From: Streptomyces qinzhouensis
GTDB lineage: Bacteria > Actinomycetota > Actinomycetes > Streptomycetales > Streptomycetaceae
Reading direction: 5' to 3'
Length of the DNA stretch: 64,000 bases
Assembly: GCF_007856155.1 (NCBI RefSeq)
Contig: NZ_CP042266.1
Location: 3,038,001 to 3,102,000 of the forward strand
Part shown: one piece after another, positions 7,415-16,783 of the stretch
How positions within the stretch are numbered: the stretch's first letter is position 1
How the letters are laid out: every line of letters starts with the position of its first letter
The notes under the pieces: generated by a model
The model's input: only the letters and a program-made list of their open reading frames with translations
Databases searched by the model: none
Told to the model about the DNA's origin: nothing
Position numbers and translations under genes: made by a program

Positions 7415-9739
7415 TCAGCTCCTCTCCGCGGTGCCCCGGCCCTGGGGTGCCGTGGGCGGCAGGGGACCGTTCCTGTCGGCTTGGGCCTTCGGCGGGTATG
7501 CGTCGCGGCCGGAGGCGGTGGGCGGTGCGGGGACCTCGTCGAGGTGTTCGGCCCGTTCGATCCGGCAGGCGCAGACCTTGTATTCGGGGATCTTCGAGCG
7601 GGGGTCGAGCGCGGCGTTCGTCAGGGTGTTGGCCGCGGTGGGGATCGGCCAGTGGTAGGGGACGAAGACGGTGTCGGGCCTGATCGCCTCGGTGACCAGG
7701 GCGGGCAGGACCGTGGCACCGCGGCGGGTGACGACACGGACGGGATCGCCGTTGCGGAAGCCGTGCGCGGGATGCAGTTCGGCCCAGGGGCGCGGGGTCT
7801 GCTCGACCAGGGCGCCCAGTCGGCGGGTCTGGTTCCCGGACAGGAAGTGGGCGACGGTCCGGCCGGTGGTGAGCGACAGGGGGTAGTCGTCGCTGTACGG
7901 ATCCGCCGGGGGCCGCCACTCCACCCGCTGGAGGTGGATCAGCCCGTCGGGGTGGTGGGTCCGGCCGTCCTCGAAGAGCCGGGGCGTGCCCGGATGGTCG
8001 GTGGTGGGGCAGGGCCAGGCGATACCACCGGTCTCCTCCAGACGTTCGTAGGTGATGCCGTAGTAGTCGTTGACCGTGCCGGCGGAGGCGATCCGGAGTT
8101 CGTCGAAGACGTCCCGGGACCCGGTGAAGGCGAACTTGTCGCCCGCGCCCAGCAGCTGGGCGAGTCGGCACATCACCCAGGTGTCGGTGCGTACGCCCGG
8201 AGGTGGTTCCTGCGCCTTGTTGTGCTTGACGACCCGGGCTTCGGCGTTGGCCATCACGCCCTCGTCCTCGGCCCAGGTGGTGACCGGGAGGACGACATGC
8301 GCGTTGGCCGCGGTCTCGGAGAGGAAGAAGTCGCATTGGACATGGAAATCGAGGGTGTCGTAGGCCGCGGTGACGGCCGGCAGGTCCGGAAGGGAGACGA
8401 GGGGGTTGTTGCAGATGCCGAGCAGGCCGCGGATCTCACCGCGCCGCATCTGGTGGACCATTTCGACCATGGACGTCCCCGCGTGGGGCAGTTCGGCCTC
8501 GTCGATTCCCCAGATCCGGCTGATCTGGCGGCGGTGCTCCGGCTCGTTGATGGAGCGGCCGCCGGGCAGGAGGTCCGACTTCTGGCCGTGTTCCCGGCCG
8601 CCTTGTCCGTTGCCCTGGCCGGTGAGGGTTCCGTATCCGGCGCCGGGCCGTCCGATGTTGCCGGTGGCGGCGCAGAGGTTGATGACGGCGAGACAGTTGT
8701 CCACGCCCTGGGTGTGGTGTTCGATGCCGCGGGCGTGCCAGGCCATGGCCTTGTCCGCGGCGCCGAAGACCCGGGCGACCTCGACGATCTGTTCGGCCGG
8801 TACCCCGCAGATCTCGGCCGCCCGCCGGGGCGGGCAGTCGGCGGCGGCGGCCCGGGCCTCTTCCCAGCCGGTGGTGTGTGCGGCGAGGAACGCCTCGTCG
8901 GCGAGTCCTTCTTCGACGACGGTGTGCAGGACGGCGTTGAAGAAGGCCGCGTCGGTGCCGGGTCGCAGGGACACGTGGATATCGGCGGTTCGGGCCACCG
9001 CGGTCTCGCGCGGGTCGACGACGATGAGTTTCGCCCCCCGGTCCCGTGCTCCCCATACGTACTGGGTGAGTACGGGGAAGCATTCGCCGACGTTGGATCC
9101 GGCGATCAGCAGACAGTCGGTGAGGAGGATGTCGGAGAAGGGGTTGCCCGCCCGGTCGATGCCGAAGGCGAGCTTGTTGGCGCCGGCGGCGGAGACCATG
9201 CAGAGGCGGCCGTTGTAGTCGACGTGCCGGGTTTTCAGGGCGACCCGGGCGAACTTGCCGACCAGGTAGGTCTTCTCGGTGAAGAGGCTGGCCCCGCCGA
9301 GCATTCCGAAGGCGTCGTTGCCGTGGCGGGCCTGGATGCCGCGGATTCCGGCGGCGGTGACGGAGAGGGCCTCGTCCCAGGAGACCTCCCGGAAGGGTTC
9401 GTCTCGGGAGCCGCGGACCAGGGGGGCGGTGAGCCGGTCGGGGTGGTTGATCTGCTGGTAGGCGTTGATGCCCTTGGGGCAGAGCCGCATCCGGTTGATG
9501 TCGTGGTTGCGGGGTTCGACGCCGAAGACGGTGCCCGTGCGGTCGACCCTCAGATACATGCCGCACTGCACCCCGCAGAAGCAGCAGTGGGTGGGGACGA
9601 GGGTCTCGCCGTCCCGGCCGCCGAGCCGGCCGGCGGGCAGCTCTCCGGCGTCCCGGAAGGCGGTGGCGCCCGGCGGGGCGAGCGCCGGATCCAGTGGCAC
9701 GCGGTCGTCCGCGGCGGGCGGACGGGGTGCGGTCGTCAC
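7415..9739 (-). CDS. Molybdopterin oxidoreductase, catalytic subunit (formate dehydrogenase/nitrate reductase-like)
   Basis: 774 residues. A 4Fe-4S site is formed by Cys52, Cys55, Cys59 and Cys87, followed by the bis-MGD domains and the C-terminal molybdopterin-binding barrel ([27 protein letters not shown]). The residue that usually ligates molybdenum is Cys180, in [12 protein letters not shown], a context more like assimilatory nitrate reductases than like FdhF, where Sec is found. Hence this is a cysteine enzyme, not a selenoprotein. The substrate (formate, nitrate or other) is undecided. The GTG start overlaps the TGA of the upstream gene (GTGA). Partners are the ferredoxin, Rieske and b-type proteins of the same operon. 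Confidence 0.9.
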   Translation of the reverse strand: MTTAPRPPAADDRVPLDPALAPPGATAFRDAGELPAGRLGGRDGETLVPTHCCFCGVQCGMYLRVDRTGTVFGVEPRNHDINRMRLCPKGINAYQQINHPDRLTAPLVRGSRDEPFREVSWDEALSVTAAGIRGIQARHGNDAFGMLGGASLFTEKTYLVGKFARVALKTRHVDYNGRLCMVSAAGANKLAFGIDRAGNPFSDILLTDCLLIAGSNVGECFPVLTQYVWGARDRGAKLIVVDPRETAVARTADIHVSLRPGTDAAFFNAVLHTVVEEGLADEAFLAAHTTGWEEARAAAADCPPRRAAEICGVPAEQIVEVARVFGAADKAMAWHARGIEHHTQGVDNCLAVINLCAATGNIGRPGAGYGTLTGQGNGQGGREHGQKSDLLPGGRSINEPEHRRQISRIWGIDEAELPHAGTSMVEMVHQMRRGEIRGLLGICNNPLVSLPDLPAVTAAYDTLDFHVQCDFFLSETAANAHVVLPVTTWAEDEGVMANAEARVVKHNKAQEPPPGVRTDTWVMCRLAQLLGAGDKFAFTGSRDVFDELRIASAGTVNDYYGITYERLEETGGIAWPCPTTDHPGTPRLFEDGRTHHPDGLIHLQRVEWRPPADPYSDDYPLSLTTGRTVAHFLSGNQTRRLGALVEQTPRPWAELHPAHGFRNGDPVRVVTRRGATVLPALVTEAIRPDTVFVPYHWPIPTAANTLTNAALDPRSKIPEYKVCACRIERAEHLDEVPAPPTASGRDAYPPKAQADRNGPLPPTAPQGRGTAERS

Positions 9740-11070
9740 TGGAAGCCCTTCTTGACGTCGGAGAGGTATGCGGAGCCCCGCAGGACCCGTTTGCAGCGGG
9801 GGCAGTACTCGGTCCAGTCGCCGAAGTCGAGTTCCAGATCCCGCAGGGTGCCGCGGACGGTCTCGATGGAGGGAGTGGTGTCGACGGGCTCCGAGCAGCG
9901 GCGGCAGACGAGGATCTCCGCGTCCTTGCGGGCCGTGTACTTGACCAGTTGCATACCGACCGCGGCCGGCCGCTGGACGATGTGGAAGAACTTTCCGAAG
10001 GGGATGTACACCAGCGTCAGGACCACCGCCGCCATGTGCAGGACGGCGAGGAACTGGTATCCGCCGCCGTCGAGGAAGAGCGACGAGAAGGTGAGGAGGA
10101 GACCCGATACGGCGATCACGATCAGGGCGATCAGCGGAACGAGGTCGTAGGCGAACCGCTGGCCGGCGACGGTGCCCCGGTTTCTGGTGCGGCGCCACAG
10201 GAAGTAGGAGGCGCCCGCGATGACCAGGACGGCGGCGAGGTCGAGGCCGTGGAACATGATCCAGCCGAAGGCGTTCAGGGCGTCGAAGCCAAGGACCTTG
10301 AATCCCCAGATCCGCATCTCGTAGCCGGGTCCGGAACCGGTGGCCGAGGTGAAGGTGAACCAGCCCCAGGTGAGAGGGAAGGTGATCAGGGCGGCGAGTA
10401 CACATCCCCAGAAGATCGACTGGTGTGCGATCCACCGGGCCCGGGAGCGGGCGCCCAGGAACTTCTGGAAACCGAGATAGGTGGCGATCATCCGGGGGAC
10501 GGCGGTGGGCGCGCGGCGGAAGTTGGCGGCCGAGAAGAAGACGCGCCATCCCTGGCGGAAGAGGCGGTGGGCACCGGGAGAGGAGATCCAGACGGTGTAG
10601 CGGTAGGCCACGCCGAAGGCGAGGAAGACGGTGGCCACGGCATAGGGAAGGAGGGCCGAATCGAAGTCGCGCAGCTTCCTGCTGCCGAGCACGATCGCCA
10701 GGACGAGCAGCCCGGAGACGACCGCCCCGGCGAGCACCGCTCTCCCCGCGACGGGCCCGGGCGCCCCGGGCCGGTGCGGCCTGTGGGACGTACGGGGGTC
10801 CCCGGTGGCCGCCCCGGCGGAGTGCGGGGCGCCGGGATCCTCGGGGGCCCGGACCCCGGCGTCGTCCACCGGCGGATCCGCGGCGCCCGGATCCGCCGCG
10901 CCCGGGCGCATGACACCCGAGGGCGGGGCGCCCGGGGCGCCCGGCGGCGTGGCGCCCGGGCCGGCAGGGGCCTGATCGGCGGGGCGGGAGGCGGGGGGCG
11001 GGGAGGGGGAGGGGGAGGGGGGAGCCCCCCGGGGAGGTGGGTCGTCGGGTGGCGGCGGCGGGGCGGTCAC
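9736..11070 (-). CDS. Membrane cytochrome b-like protein with C-terminal zinc ribbon
   Basis: 444 residues. The first 120 are Pro/Gly/Ala-rich. About six membrane helices follow, several with His that could hold heme b (IAHQSIFWG, IMFHGLDLA, VLHMAAVV, KFFHIVQRP), in a layout like NarI or HdrE. The last 80 residues are cytosolic and contain CRRCSEP and CPRCKRV, two CxxC pairs that look like a rubredoxin or zinc ribbon. It is the first gene of the operon and probably passes electrons between the quinone pool and the oxidoreductase. Automated annotation could mistake it for a transporter. Confidence 0.75.
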   Translation of the reverse strand: MTAPPPPPDDPPPRGAPPSPSPSPPPASRPADQAPAGPGATPPGAPGAPPSGVMRPGAADPGAADPPVDDAGVRAPEDPGAPHSAGAATGDPRTSHRPHRPGAPGPVAGRAVLAGAVVSGLLVLAIVLGSRKLRDFDSALLPYAVATVFLAFGVAYRYTVWISSPGAHRLFRQGWRVFFSAANFRRAPTAVPRMIATYLGFQKFLGARSRARWIAHQSIFWGCVLAALITFPLTWGWFTFTSATGSGPGYEMRIWGFKVLGFDALNAFGWIMFHGLDLAAVLVIAGASYFLWRRTRNRGTVAGQRFAYDLVPLIALIVIAVSGLLLTFSSLFLDGGGYQFLAVLHMAAVVLTLVYIPFGKFFHIVQRPAAVGMQLVKYTARKDAEILVCRRCSEPVDTTPSIETVRGTLRDLELDFGDWTEYCPRCKRVLRGSAYLSDVKKGFQ

Positions 11071-11201
11071 GCGGCCACCGTAGGCAGCACCGGCGGAATG
11101 CGCCTTTCGCGGCAGGGGCCGGTCAGGCGGTGGGGTGACGGCTTAGCCCAGTCGGCCCGTGGCGCGGATAGGGAAGGGGCCGGGCGCGGGAAGGGCCTCG
11201 T

Positions 11202-12536
11202 ATGACGACGCCCCCTGCCGCAGACGGAGCCGCAGCCGGGTCCGGCCCCGGAGACAGGACCGGGTCCGGAGAAAGGGCCGGGTCCGGAGAAAGGACCGGG
11301 TCCGGAGAAAGGACCGGGTCCGGCCCGGGTGCGCCGGGAAGGCCGGGGCACGGGGCTGCGCCATGGCGGCGCATGCTCCCCCGCCGTACCGACGAGGCGC
11401 ACCGCGCGGCGACCCCGCTGGAGCTGTTCTTCGACCTCTGTTTCGTCGTTGCCGTGGCCCAGGCGGGTGTGCAACTGGTGCACGCGGTCGCCGAGGGACA
11501 TATCGCACAGGGCGTGGCCGGGTACGCCTTCGTCTTCTTCGGTGTGTGGTGGGCGTGGATGAACTTCACCTGGTTCGCCTCCGCCTACGACTGCGACGAT
11601 GTGCCGTACCGGATCGCGACCCTGGTGCAGATCGCCGGGGTGCTGGTGTACGCGGCGGGGGTGCCGCGGGCGTTCGACGAGAACGACTGGAGCATCGCGG
11701 TCGCCGGGTATCTGATCATGCGGCTGGCGCTGACGACGCAGTGGCTGCGGGCCGCGGCCTCGGAGACCGGTGAGGCGCGGCGTACGGCCCTGCGGTACGC
11801 CGGGGGGATCTCGCTCTGCCAGCTGGCGTGGGTGGCGCTGCTGTTCGCGCCGGACGGCACCAAACGGTGGTTGTTCCTGGTGGTCATCGCGGGCGAGCTG
11901 GCGGTGCCGTTGTTCGCCGAGTTCCGGCATCGGACGCCGTGGCATCCGCATCACATCGCGGAGCGGTACGGGCTGTTCACGCTGATCGTGCTCGGGGAGA
12001 CGATGTCGGCGAGCACGATCGCCGTACAGTCGGCGCTCGACGAGCACCAGGCGGTGGCCGAGTTGCTGCCGCTGGCCGCCGGGGGGCTATTGATCATCTT
12101 CTCGGCGTGGTGGATCTATTTCGCGGTCCCGGAGCATGAGCATCTGACGTCCAACCGGCGGGCGCTGCCGTGGGGTTACGGCCATGTGCTGGTGTTCGGT
12201 TCGGCCGCGGCGATCGGTGCGGGCATGGAGGTGGCGGTGGAGCACGCGGTGGGCCAGGCGCGGGTGTCGGTGGAGGCGGCCGCCGCCGCGGTCACCGTTC
12301 CCACGGCGGTCTTCCTGATGACGGTGTGGCTGCTGCACTCGCGGCATTTCAAGCGGGGTGCGGCCCAGCAGTCGGTGCTGCCGCTCGCGGCGGTGGCGGT
12401 GCTGGGGTGCACCTTCGGCGGGAACTGGGCGGTTCCGGCGGCGGGGCTGGTGGCAGCGGCGGCGGTGGCGGCCGGGGTGGTGCTCTCGGAGCGGACACAG
12501 ACGCGGGGGCGGGCCGGTGGGGAGCTGTCCGCGTGA
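11202..12536 (+). CDS. LtrA family (low temperature requirement protein A) membrane protein
   Basis: 444 residues with about 10 membrane helices. The family signature RAATPLELFFDLCFVVAVAQ appears at residue 68, and HHIAERYGLFTLIVLGETMSAST in the middle. LtrA was named from a Listeria cold-growth mutant; its molecular role is not known. The N-terminal 50 residues are low-complexity with repeated GSGER units, coded by an 18-bp tandem repeat. Start: ATG at 11202 shortly after the divergent redox operon start. Confidence 0.85.
   Translation: MTTPPAADGAAAGSGPGDRTGSGERAGSGERTGSGERTGSGPGAPGRPGHGAAPWRRMLPRRTDEAHRAATPLELFFDLCFVVAVAQAGVQLVHAVAEGHIAQGVAGYAFVFFGVWWAWMNFTWFASAYDCDDVPYRIATLVQIAGVLVYAAGVPRAFDENDWSIAVAGYLIMRLALTTQWLRAAASETGEARRTALRYAGGISLCQLAWVALLFAPDGTKRWLFLVVIAGELAVPLFAEFRHRTPWHPHHIAERYGLFTLIVLGETMSASTIAVQSALDEHQAVAELLPLAAGGLLIIFSAWWIYFAVPEHEHLTSNRRALPWGYGHVLVFGSAAAIGAGMEVAVEHAVGQARVSVEAAAAAVTVPTAVFLMTVWLLHSRHFKRGAAQQSVLPLAAVAVLGCTFGGNWAVPAAGLVAAAAVAAGVVLSERTQTRGRAGGELSA
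11257..11323 (+). repeat. 18-bp tandem repeat inside the LtrA gene
   Basis: Three full copies (11257-11274, 11275-11292, 11293-11310) and a partial fourth of a unit that contains GGGTCCGGAGAAA, with one substitution in copy 2. In frame it encodes the six-residue unit GSGERT, so copy-number change keeps the reading frame. Confidence 0.9.
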
Positions 12537-12548
12537 TACGCAGAGCCC

Positions 12549-13640
12549 ATGACGGAGATCTGGGGTGTACGGGACGCGCTGACGGATGTGGCCGGGCTGC
12601 GGGTGGGCCATGCGGAGGTGCCCGGTGCGGGGGCGCTGAGCGGCACGACGGTGGTACTGGCGCCGGAGGGCGGCGCGGTGGCGGCGGTCGATGTCCGCGG
12701 TGGCGGCCCGGGCACGCGGGAGACGGATGCGCTGGACCCGCGCAATCTGGTGCAGCGGGTCGAGGCGGTGGTGCTGACGGGCGGCAGCGCGTTCGGGCTG
12801 GATGCGGCGGGCGGGGTGATGGCGTGGCTGGAGGAGCGGGGGCGGGGGGTGCCGGTGGCGCCGGGCCGGGTGGTGCCGGTGGTTCCGGCGGCCTGTGTGT
12901 TCGATCTGGGGCGCGGCGGGGACTGGGGGGCGCGGCCGGGGGCGGCGACGGGCCGGGCCGCGGTGGAGGCGGCTGAGGCGTCCGGTGAGGGTGCTCCGGT
13001 GGCGGCGGGGAGCGTCGGTGCGGGCAGGGGTGCGGTGGCCGGTGGGCTCAAGGGGGGTGTGGGGTCGGCGAGTACGGTGCTGCGGGGCGCGGGGGCGGGT
13101 GGTGCCGATGTGACGGTTGCGGCGCTGGTGGTGGCGAATGCGGCCGGGTCGGTGCTGGACCCGGTGACGGGGGTGTTGTACGGGCAGTACGTGCACGGTA
13201 CGGGCGGCGATGCGCCGGGGGCTCCCGGTGCGCGGGCGGAGTGGATCCGGTTTCCGGATCCCGCGGTGCACGCGGCGGCGCTGCGGCGGTTGGAGGAGGC
13301 GCGGGAGGCGAGTGGTCCGCCGCCGTTGAACACGACGCTGGCGGTGGTGGCGACGGATGCCGTGCTGGTACGGGCGCAGGCGCACAAGCTTGCGGGTACG
13401 GCGCACGACGGCATCGCGCGCGCTGTGCGGCCGGTGCATCTGCTCCATGACGGTGACACGGTTTTCGCGCTCGCCACGGGGGCGGTGGCGTTGCCCGCGG
13501 AGGATCCGCTCGCGCTGAACGGGGTGCTGGCGGCGGGGGCGGACGTGGTGTCCCGGGCGCTGGTGAAGGCGGTGCTGGCGGCGGAGTCGGTGGCGGGTCC
13601 CGGCGGGGTGTATCCGGCGTACCGCGACCTCTATCACTAG
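12549..13640 (+). CDS. P1/S58 family peptidase (DmpA-like aminopeptidase)
   Basis: 363 residues. The family is made as a precursor that cuts itself to expose an N-terminal nucleophile and then acts as an aminopeptidase or amidase. Signatures: LRVGHAEV, GTTVVLAP, GGGPGTRETDALDP, VVLTGGSAFGLDAAGGVMAWLEERGRG, and PPLNTTLAVVATDA, where the cut is expected after Asn and a Thr would be the nucleophile (Ser in DmpA). It begins 12 bases after ltrA and may be co-transcribed with it. The TAG stop is also the left end of a mobile repeat. Confidence 0.88.
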   Translation: MTEIWGVRDALTDVAGLRVGHAEVPGAGALSGTTVVLAPEGGAVAAVDVRGGGPGTRETDALDPRNLVQRVEAVVLTGGSAFGLDAAGGVMAWLEERGRGVPVAPGRVVPVVPAACVFDLGRGGDWGARPGAATGRAAVEAAEASGEGAPVAAGSVGAGRGAVAGGLKGGVGSASTVLRGAGAGGADVTVAALVVANAAGSVLDPVTGVLYGQYVHGTGGDAPGAPGARAEWIRFPDPAVHAAALRRLEEAREASGPPPLNTTLAVVATDAVLVRAQAHKLAGTAHDGIARAVRPVHLLHDGDTVFALATGAVALPAEDPLALNGVLAAGADVVSRALVKAVLAAESVAGPGGVYPAYRDLYH

Positions 13641-13817
13641 GGCGTGTCTGACAAATAGCGTCGTCCGCCCGGAGGGCGGGGCCTGCGGCGTCCGGTGCGT
13701 GCAATCGCAAGGCGGAGGGTTTCCCTCGTACTGGACGTACTTGGGAAATCCCGACAACGCAGCGAGTGTGCGTGCCGGGCGTCGCGGGCCAGACGGGATT
13801 TGTCAGACACGGCCTGG
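13637..13817. mobile_element. MITE-like repeat with terminal inverted repeats
   Basis: The ends form an inverted repeat: CGTGTCTGACAAAT at 13643-13656 and its exact reverse complement at 13798-13811. The left end begins with CTAG (13637-13640); the mirrored right end reads CCAG. The interior contains ATCGCAAGGCGGAG-like and CGACAACGCAGCGAG-like blocks that recur in the second element at 34405. It has no coding potential. Its left CTAG supplies the stop codon of the S58 peptidase. Confidence 0.75.
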
Positions 13818-13913
13818 TCCCGTCGCGCCCCCACCGCGCCCTCACCGAACCTCGTCGTACTCGTGGTCGAGTACATCAACTGACATGCCAGACATACGCC
13901 GTTGACAGCGGAT

Positions 13914-13940
13914 GGGAACTTCCCCAAGAGTTCCTTCGTT
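13914..13940 (+). promoter_or_regulatory. ECF-type (sigma-R-like) promoter candidate for the DUF6227 gene
   Basis: GGGAAC (13914-13919), 18 bases, GTT (13938-13940). The sigma-R consensus is GGGAAT-N18/19-GTT. An inverted repeat GGAACT-N8-AGTTCC (13915-13934) overlaps it and could bind a regulator. A TTGACA at 13902-13907 has no good -10 partner. Confidence 0.45.
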
Positions 13941-14026
13941 TTCGGTAACGCTGGACGCGGTGTCGGACGCAGGGGCTACTTTTAGCAATCAACGTGTTAC
14001 TTGTGGCGACGGCCAGGAGACCCACC

Positions 14027-15004
14027 TTGAACGATCCGTACGAGACAACCGAGACGCACCTCGCGCGACTCCTGGGTCGGGCGCTCAACTCCTTCGACCT
14101 GCCGGATGCGACAGTCGAGAGACTGTACTCGGCTCTGGCTCACGCGAGTTCGCTGCACTCCTCGCACCACAGCGCGGATCTGGACCGCGCCACGTACCGC
14201 CATGCCTATCTGCTCGCCGACGGTTCCTCGGTGGTGCTGTGGGAGCTGGTGCACAATTCGGGCCCGGGCAGTTCGGAGCAGCACGAGGTGTACGCGGACG
14301 AGTCGGAGGTCCGGCTGGCCGCCTCCCGGCTGCCGTCGGGCTTTCCCGGTTTCGCGGACGGGGGTCCGGCCGCCCGTGAGGGTACGGGTTCCGGCCCGGC
14401 CCGCCGGTCCGGTGAGAGGCGCGGGCACGGCGGCTCCGGAGCCGGTGGTGCCGATGCCTCCGGCGGTGAAAGCGGTGAGGGCGGTGAGTACGGCGTGCCG
14501 GACGCCGCCGACCGGGGCGCGCTCGGGCCTGCGGGTCTGGGTTCCGACGCCCTTCCGGGCGGGGATTTCGGCGCTGTTCCCGGTCCGGGGTTCGACAGCG
14601 ATATCGACCTGCTGGCCGGTCTGCTGGCGGCCCCGCCCGCTCCGCTCCCCCGGATGTATGTTCCGGATAATTCCGCCGACCATGCCCGTCGGGTGCTGCG
14701 CCGGGCGGAGAACCCGGACAGTCCCGGGCCGAAGACGGCGGAGTTGCTGCGCGGCGCCTTCGCCCACCACATCACCCAGGTCTTCGGCCGTCAGTGCCGG
14801 GTCGGCGACCGGGATGCCGGGTTCACCCTCTACGAGCACGCGTTTCTGCTGATCGACGGGGCGGAGATGTCCCTCTGGGAGGTCGAGCACACGGCGACTC
14901 CCGACGGGAGGCATATGTGCGAGGTGTATGCGTCGGAGAGCGGTGCTCGGGAGGCGATGGAGTCGCGCGGGCGGGGCCGCTCGGTGCCGCGCGCCGGTCT
15001 CTGA
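14027..15004 (+). CDS. DUF6227 family protein with internal duplication
   Basis: 325 residues, soluble, no membrane segment. The start is an unusual TTG at 14027, chosen because AGGAGA lies 8 bases upstream and it gives the N-terminus MNDPYETTETHLARLLGRALNSF. Two related modules can be seen: YRHAYLLADGSSVVLWEL...HEVYADE near residue 60 and YEHAFLLIDGAEMSLWEV...CEVYASE near residue 275, separated by a Gly/Ser-rich spacer. The function is unknown. A redox-type ECF promoter may drive it. Confidence 0.8.
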   Translation: MNDPYETTETHLARLLGRALNSFDLPDATVERLYSALAHASSLHSSHHSADLDRATYRHAYLLADGSSVVLWELVHNSGPGSSEQHEVYADESEVRLAASRLPSGFPGFADGGPAAREGTGSGPARRSGERRGHGGSGAGGADASGGESGEGGEYGVPDAADRGALGPAGLGSDALPGGDFGAVPGPGFDSDIDLLAGLLAAPPAPLPRMYVPDNSADHARRVLRRAENPDSPGPKTAELLRGAFAHHITQVFGRQCRVGDRDAGFTLYEHAFLLIDGAEMSLWEVEHTATPDGRHMCEVYASESGAREAMESRGRGRSVPRAGL

Positions 15005-15022
15005 CGGGCCCGGGGACGCCCT

Positions 15023-15061
15023 GAGGGGCCCCGGATTCTCTGCGAATTCCCGGGGCCCCTC
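15023..15061. terminator. Bidirectional terminator between convergent genes
   Basis: Perfect 12-bp inverted repeat, GAGGGGCCCCGG (15023-15034) and CCGGGGCCCCTC (15050-15061), with a 15-base loop. It lies between the ends of the DUF6227 gene and the convergent exporter gene. Confidence 0.75.
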
Positions 15062-15087
15062 GGGGTCCGTTCCGTACTACTGGTGTC

Positions 15088-16722
15088 TCAGGGGGTCAGC
15101 GCGGTCTCCCTGACCTTCTCGGTGCTCGCGGCGCCCTCGGTGGGGGCTCCGGTGTCCCCGGGCTCCTCGGGAAGTTCGGGGAGGAGTTCGCCGCCGCCCT
15201 CCAGGTGCTGCGCCGGCCGGGCGGGCAGCGCGAACATCAGCAGGAAGATCACGGCGAGGACCGCGACGATCCACCACAGCGAGTTCTGGAAGGCGTTCGA
15301 GAAGGCCGTTCCGGCGGTGTTCGGGGTGAGCCGCTCCTCGTCGATGGAGCCGAAGAAGACGACCGCGACCAGTCCGAGTCCGAGCGCCGTGCCCATCTGC
15401 TGCACGGTGCTGATCAGCCCGGACGCCGATCCGGCGTGTTCCCGCGGTACGCCCGAGAGGATCGCGTCGGTCAGCGGGGCCACGATCAGGCCCATTCCGG
15501 CGCCCATCAGGACCAGCGGGGCGATCATCTGCCAGGTGGTGATCTCGGTGCCGTAGTGGTCGGCCTCCCAGATGTAGAGCAGGAGTCCGGCGATCATCGT
15601 CAGCGCGCCGGCCTGGAGGACCTTGCGGCCGAACTTCGGCACCAGCTTCTGGACCGATATCCCGGCCGCGACGGAGACGGCGATCGAGAACGGCACACCC
15701 GTCAGTCCGGCGCGCAGCGCGCTCCAGCCGAGGCCGGTCTGCATGTAGATCGTCCAGACCAGGAAGAAGACGCCGAGGGCGAGGCCGAAGACGAGCTGGA
15801 CCGAGATTCCGGCGGCGAAGGACTTGACCGAGAAGAGGGAGAGTTCGATCAGCGGGGAGCCGTCCTTGCGGGCCTTGTACCGCTCGTAGGCCACGAGGGC
15901 GCCGAACATCGGCACGCTGCCGGCCATGCAGACGAAGCCCCACGCGGGCCAGTCGAGCTCATGGCCGCGGGTCAGCGGGTAGACCAGCATCAGCATGGCG
16001 GTGGTGACCAGGACGACGCCGACCGTGTCGAGCCGGAGCGCCTTCGGGGCCTTGGACTCGGTGATGTACTTGTGGCCCAGGATCAGCCCGGCGATACCGA
16101 CGGGCAGGTTGATCAGGAAGATCGGGCGCCATTCGAGGCCGAAGAGGTTCCACTCGGTGAGCAGGGCGCCGAGGAGCGGTCCGGAGACCGCGCCGAGCCC
16201 GACGATGGCGCCGAAGAGCCCGAAGACCTTGCCGCGCTCATGGGCCGGGAAGGTGGCGTGGACGATGGACAGCACCTGGGGGACCATCAGGGCGGCCATG
16301 GCGCCCTGGAACAGCCGGGCCGCGATGAGCATCTCGGGGTTGGGTGCGAGACCGCAGAGCGCGGAGGCGACGGTGAATCCGCTGATGCCGATGAGGAAGA
16401 GGCGCTTGCGACCGTAGATGTCGCCGAGCCTGCCGCCCGTGATCAGACCGGCCGCGAAGGCCAGAGCGTATCCGGCCGTGATCCACTGGATGGCGCCGAA
16501 GGACGCGTCGATGGTCCGCTCGATGCTGGGGATCGCGATATTGACGATGGTGACATCGACGAGGTCCATGAACGCGGCCGTCATGATCACGGCAAGGGCG
16601 ATCCAGCGGCGCCGGTCGGCCTCCCCTCCGGCGGCGTTTTCACCGCCGGTGGGACCGGAGAGGCCGTCGGGTTCGGCGGCCTGGGACTCCGGGGCACTGC
16701 TCTGGTCTGGCTGTGAGGTCAT
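15088..16722 (-). CDS. EmrB/QacA (DHA2) family MFS exporter
   Basis: 544 residues with about 14 membrane helices. Motif A is GGRLGDIYGRKR, motif D1 is near VDVTIVNIAIPSIE, and motif C is in GLGAVSGPLLGALL. It should be a proton-driven multidrug exporter. The ATG at 16722 gives MTSQPDQ; no Shine-Dalgarno sequence precedes it, so a leaderless or near-leaderless message is possible. It is divergent from a WYL-domain regulator, with an 8-bp palindromic operator directly upstream of its start codon, which suggests repression by that neighbour. Confidence 0.88.
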   Translation of the reverse strand: MTSQPDQSSAPESQAAEPDGLSGPTGGENAAGGEADRRRWIALAVIMTAAFMDLVDVTIVNIAIPSIERTIDASFGAIQWITAGYALAFAAGLITGGRLGDIYGRKRLFLIGISGFTVASALCGLAPNPEMLIAARLFQGAMAALMVPQVLSIVHATFPAHERGKVFGLFGAIVGLGAVSGPLLGALLTEWNLFGLEWRPIFLINLPVGIAGLILGHKYITESKAPKALRLDTVGVVLVTTAMLMLVYPLTRGHELDWPAWGFVCMAGSVPMFGALVAYERYKARKDGSPLIELSLFSVKSFAAGISVQLVFGLALGVFFLVWTIYMQTGLGWSALRAGLTGVPFSIAVSVAAGISVQKLVPKFGRKVLQAGALTMIAGLLLYIWEADHYGTEITTWQMIAPLVLMGAGMGLIVAPLTDAILSGVPREHAGSASGLISTVQQMGTALGLGLVAVVFFGSIDEERLTPNTAGTAFSNAFQNSLWWIVAVLAVIFLLMFALPARPAQHLEGGGELLPELPEEPGDTGAPTEGAASTEKVRETALTP

Positions 16723-16741
16723 GGGAGGACAGTAGAAGGCC

Positions 16742-16764
16742 ACTAGGACAAAAGGCGTCCTAGT
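16742..16764. promoter_or_regulatory. Palindromic operator between exporter and WYL regulator
   Basis: ACTAGGAC (16742-16749), a 7-base spacer, and GTCCTAGT (16757-16764): perfect 8-bp arms in the 61-bp divergent gap. The position, 20 bases from each start codon, fits a site controlling both genes. Confidence 0.65.
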
Positions 16765-16783
16765 TAGGGTCATCCTGGGAAGC

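Noticed and set aside
7415..9739. Molybdopterin oxidoreductase as the selenoprotein served by the sel genes
   Set aside because: The frame is continuous with no in-frame TGA and has Cys180 at the likely metal-ligand position.
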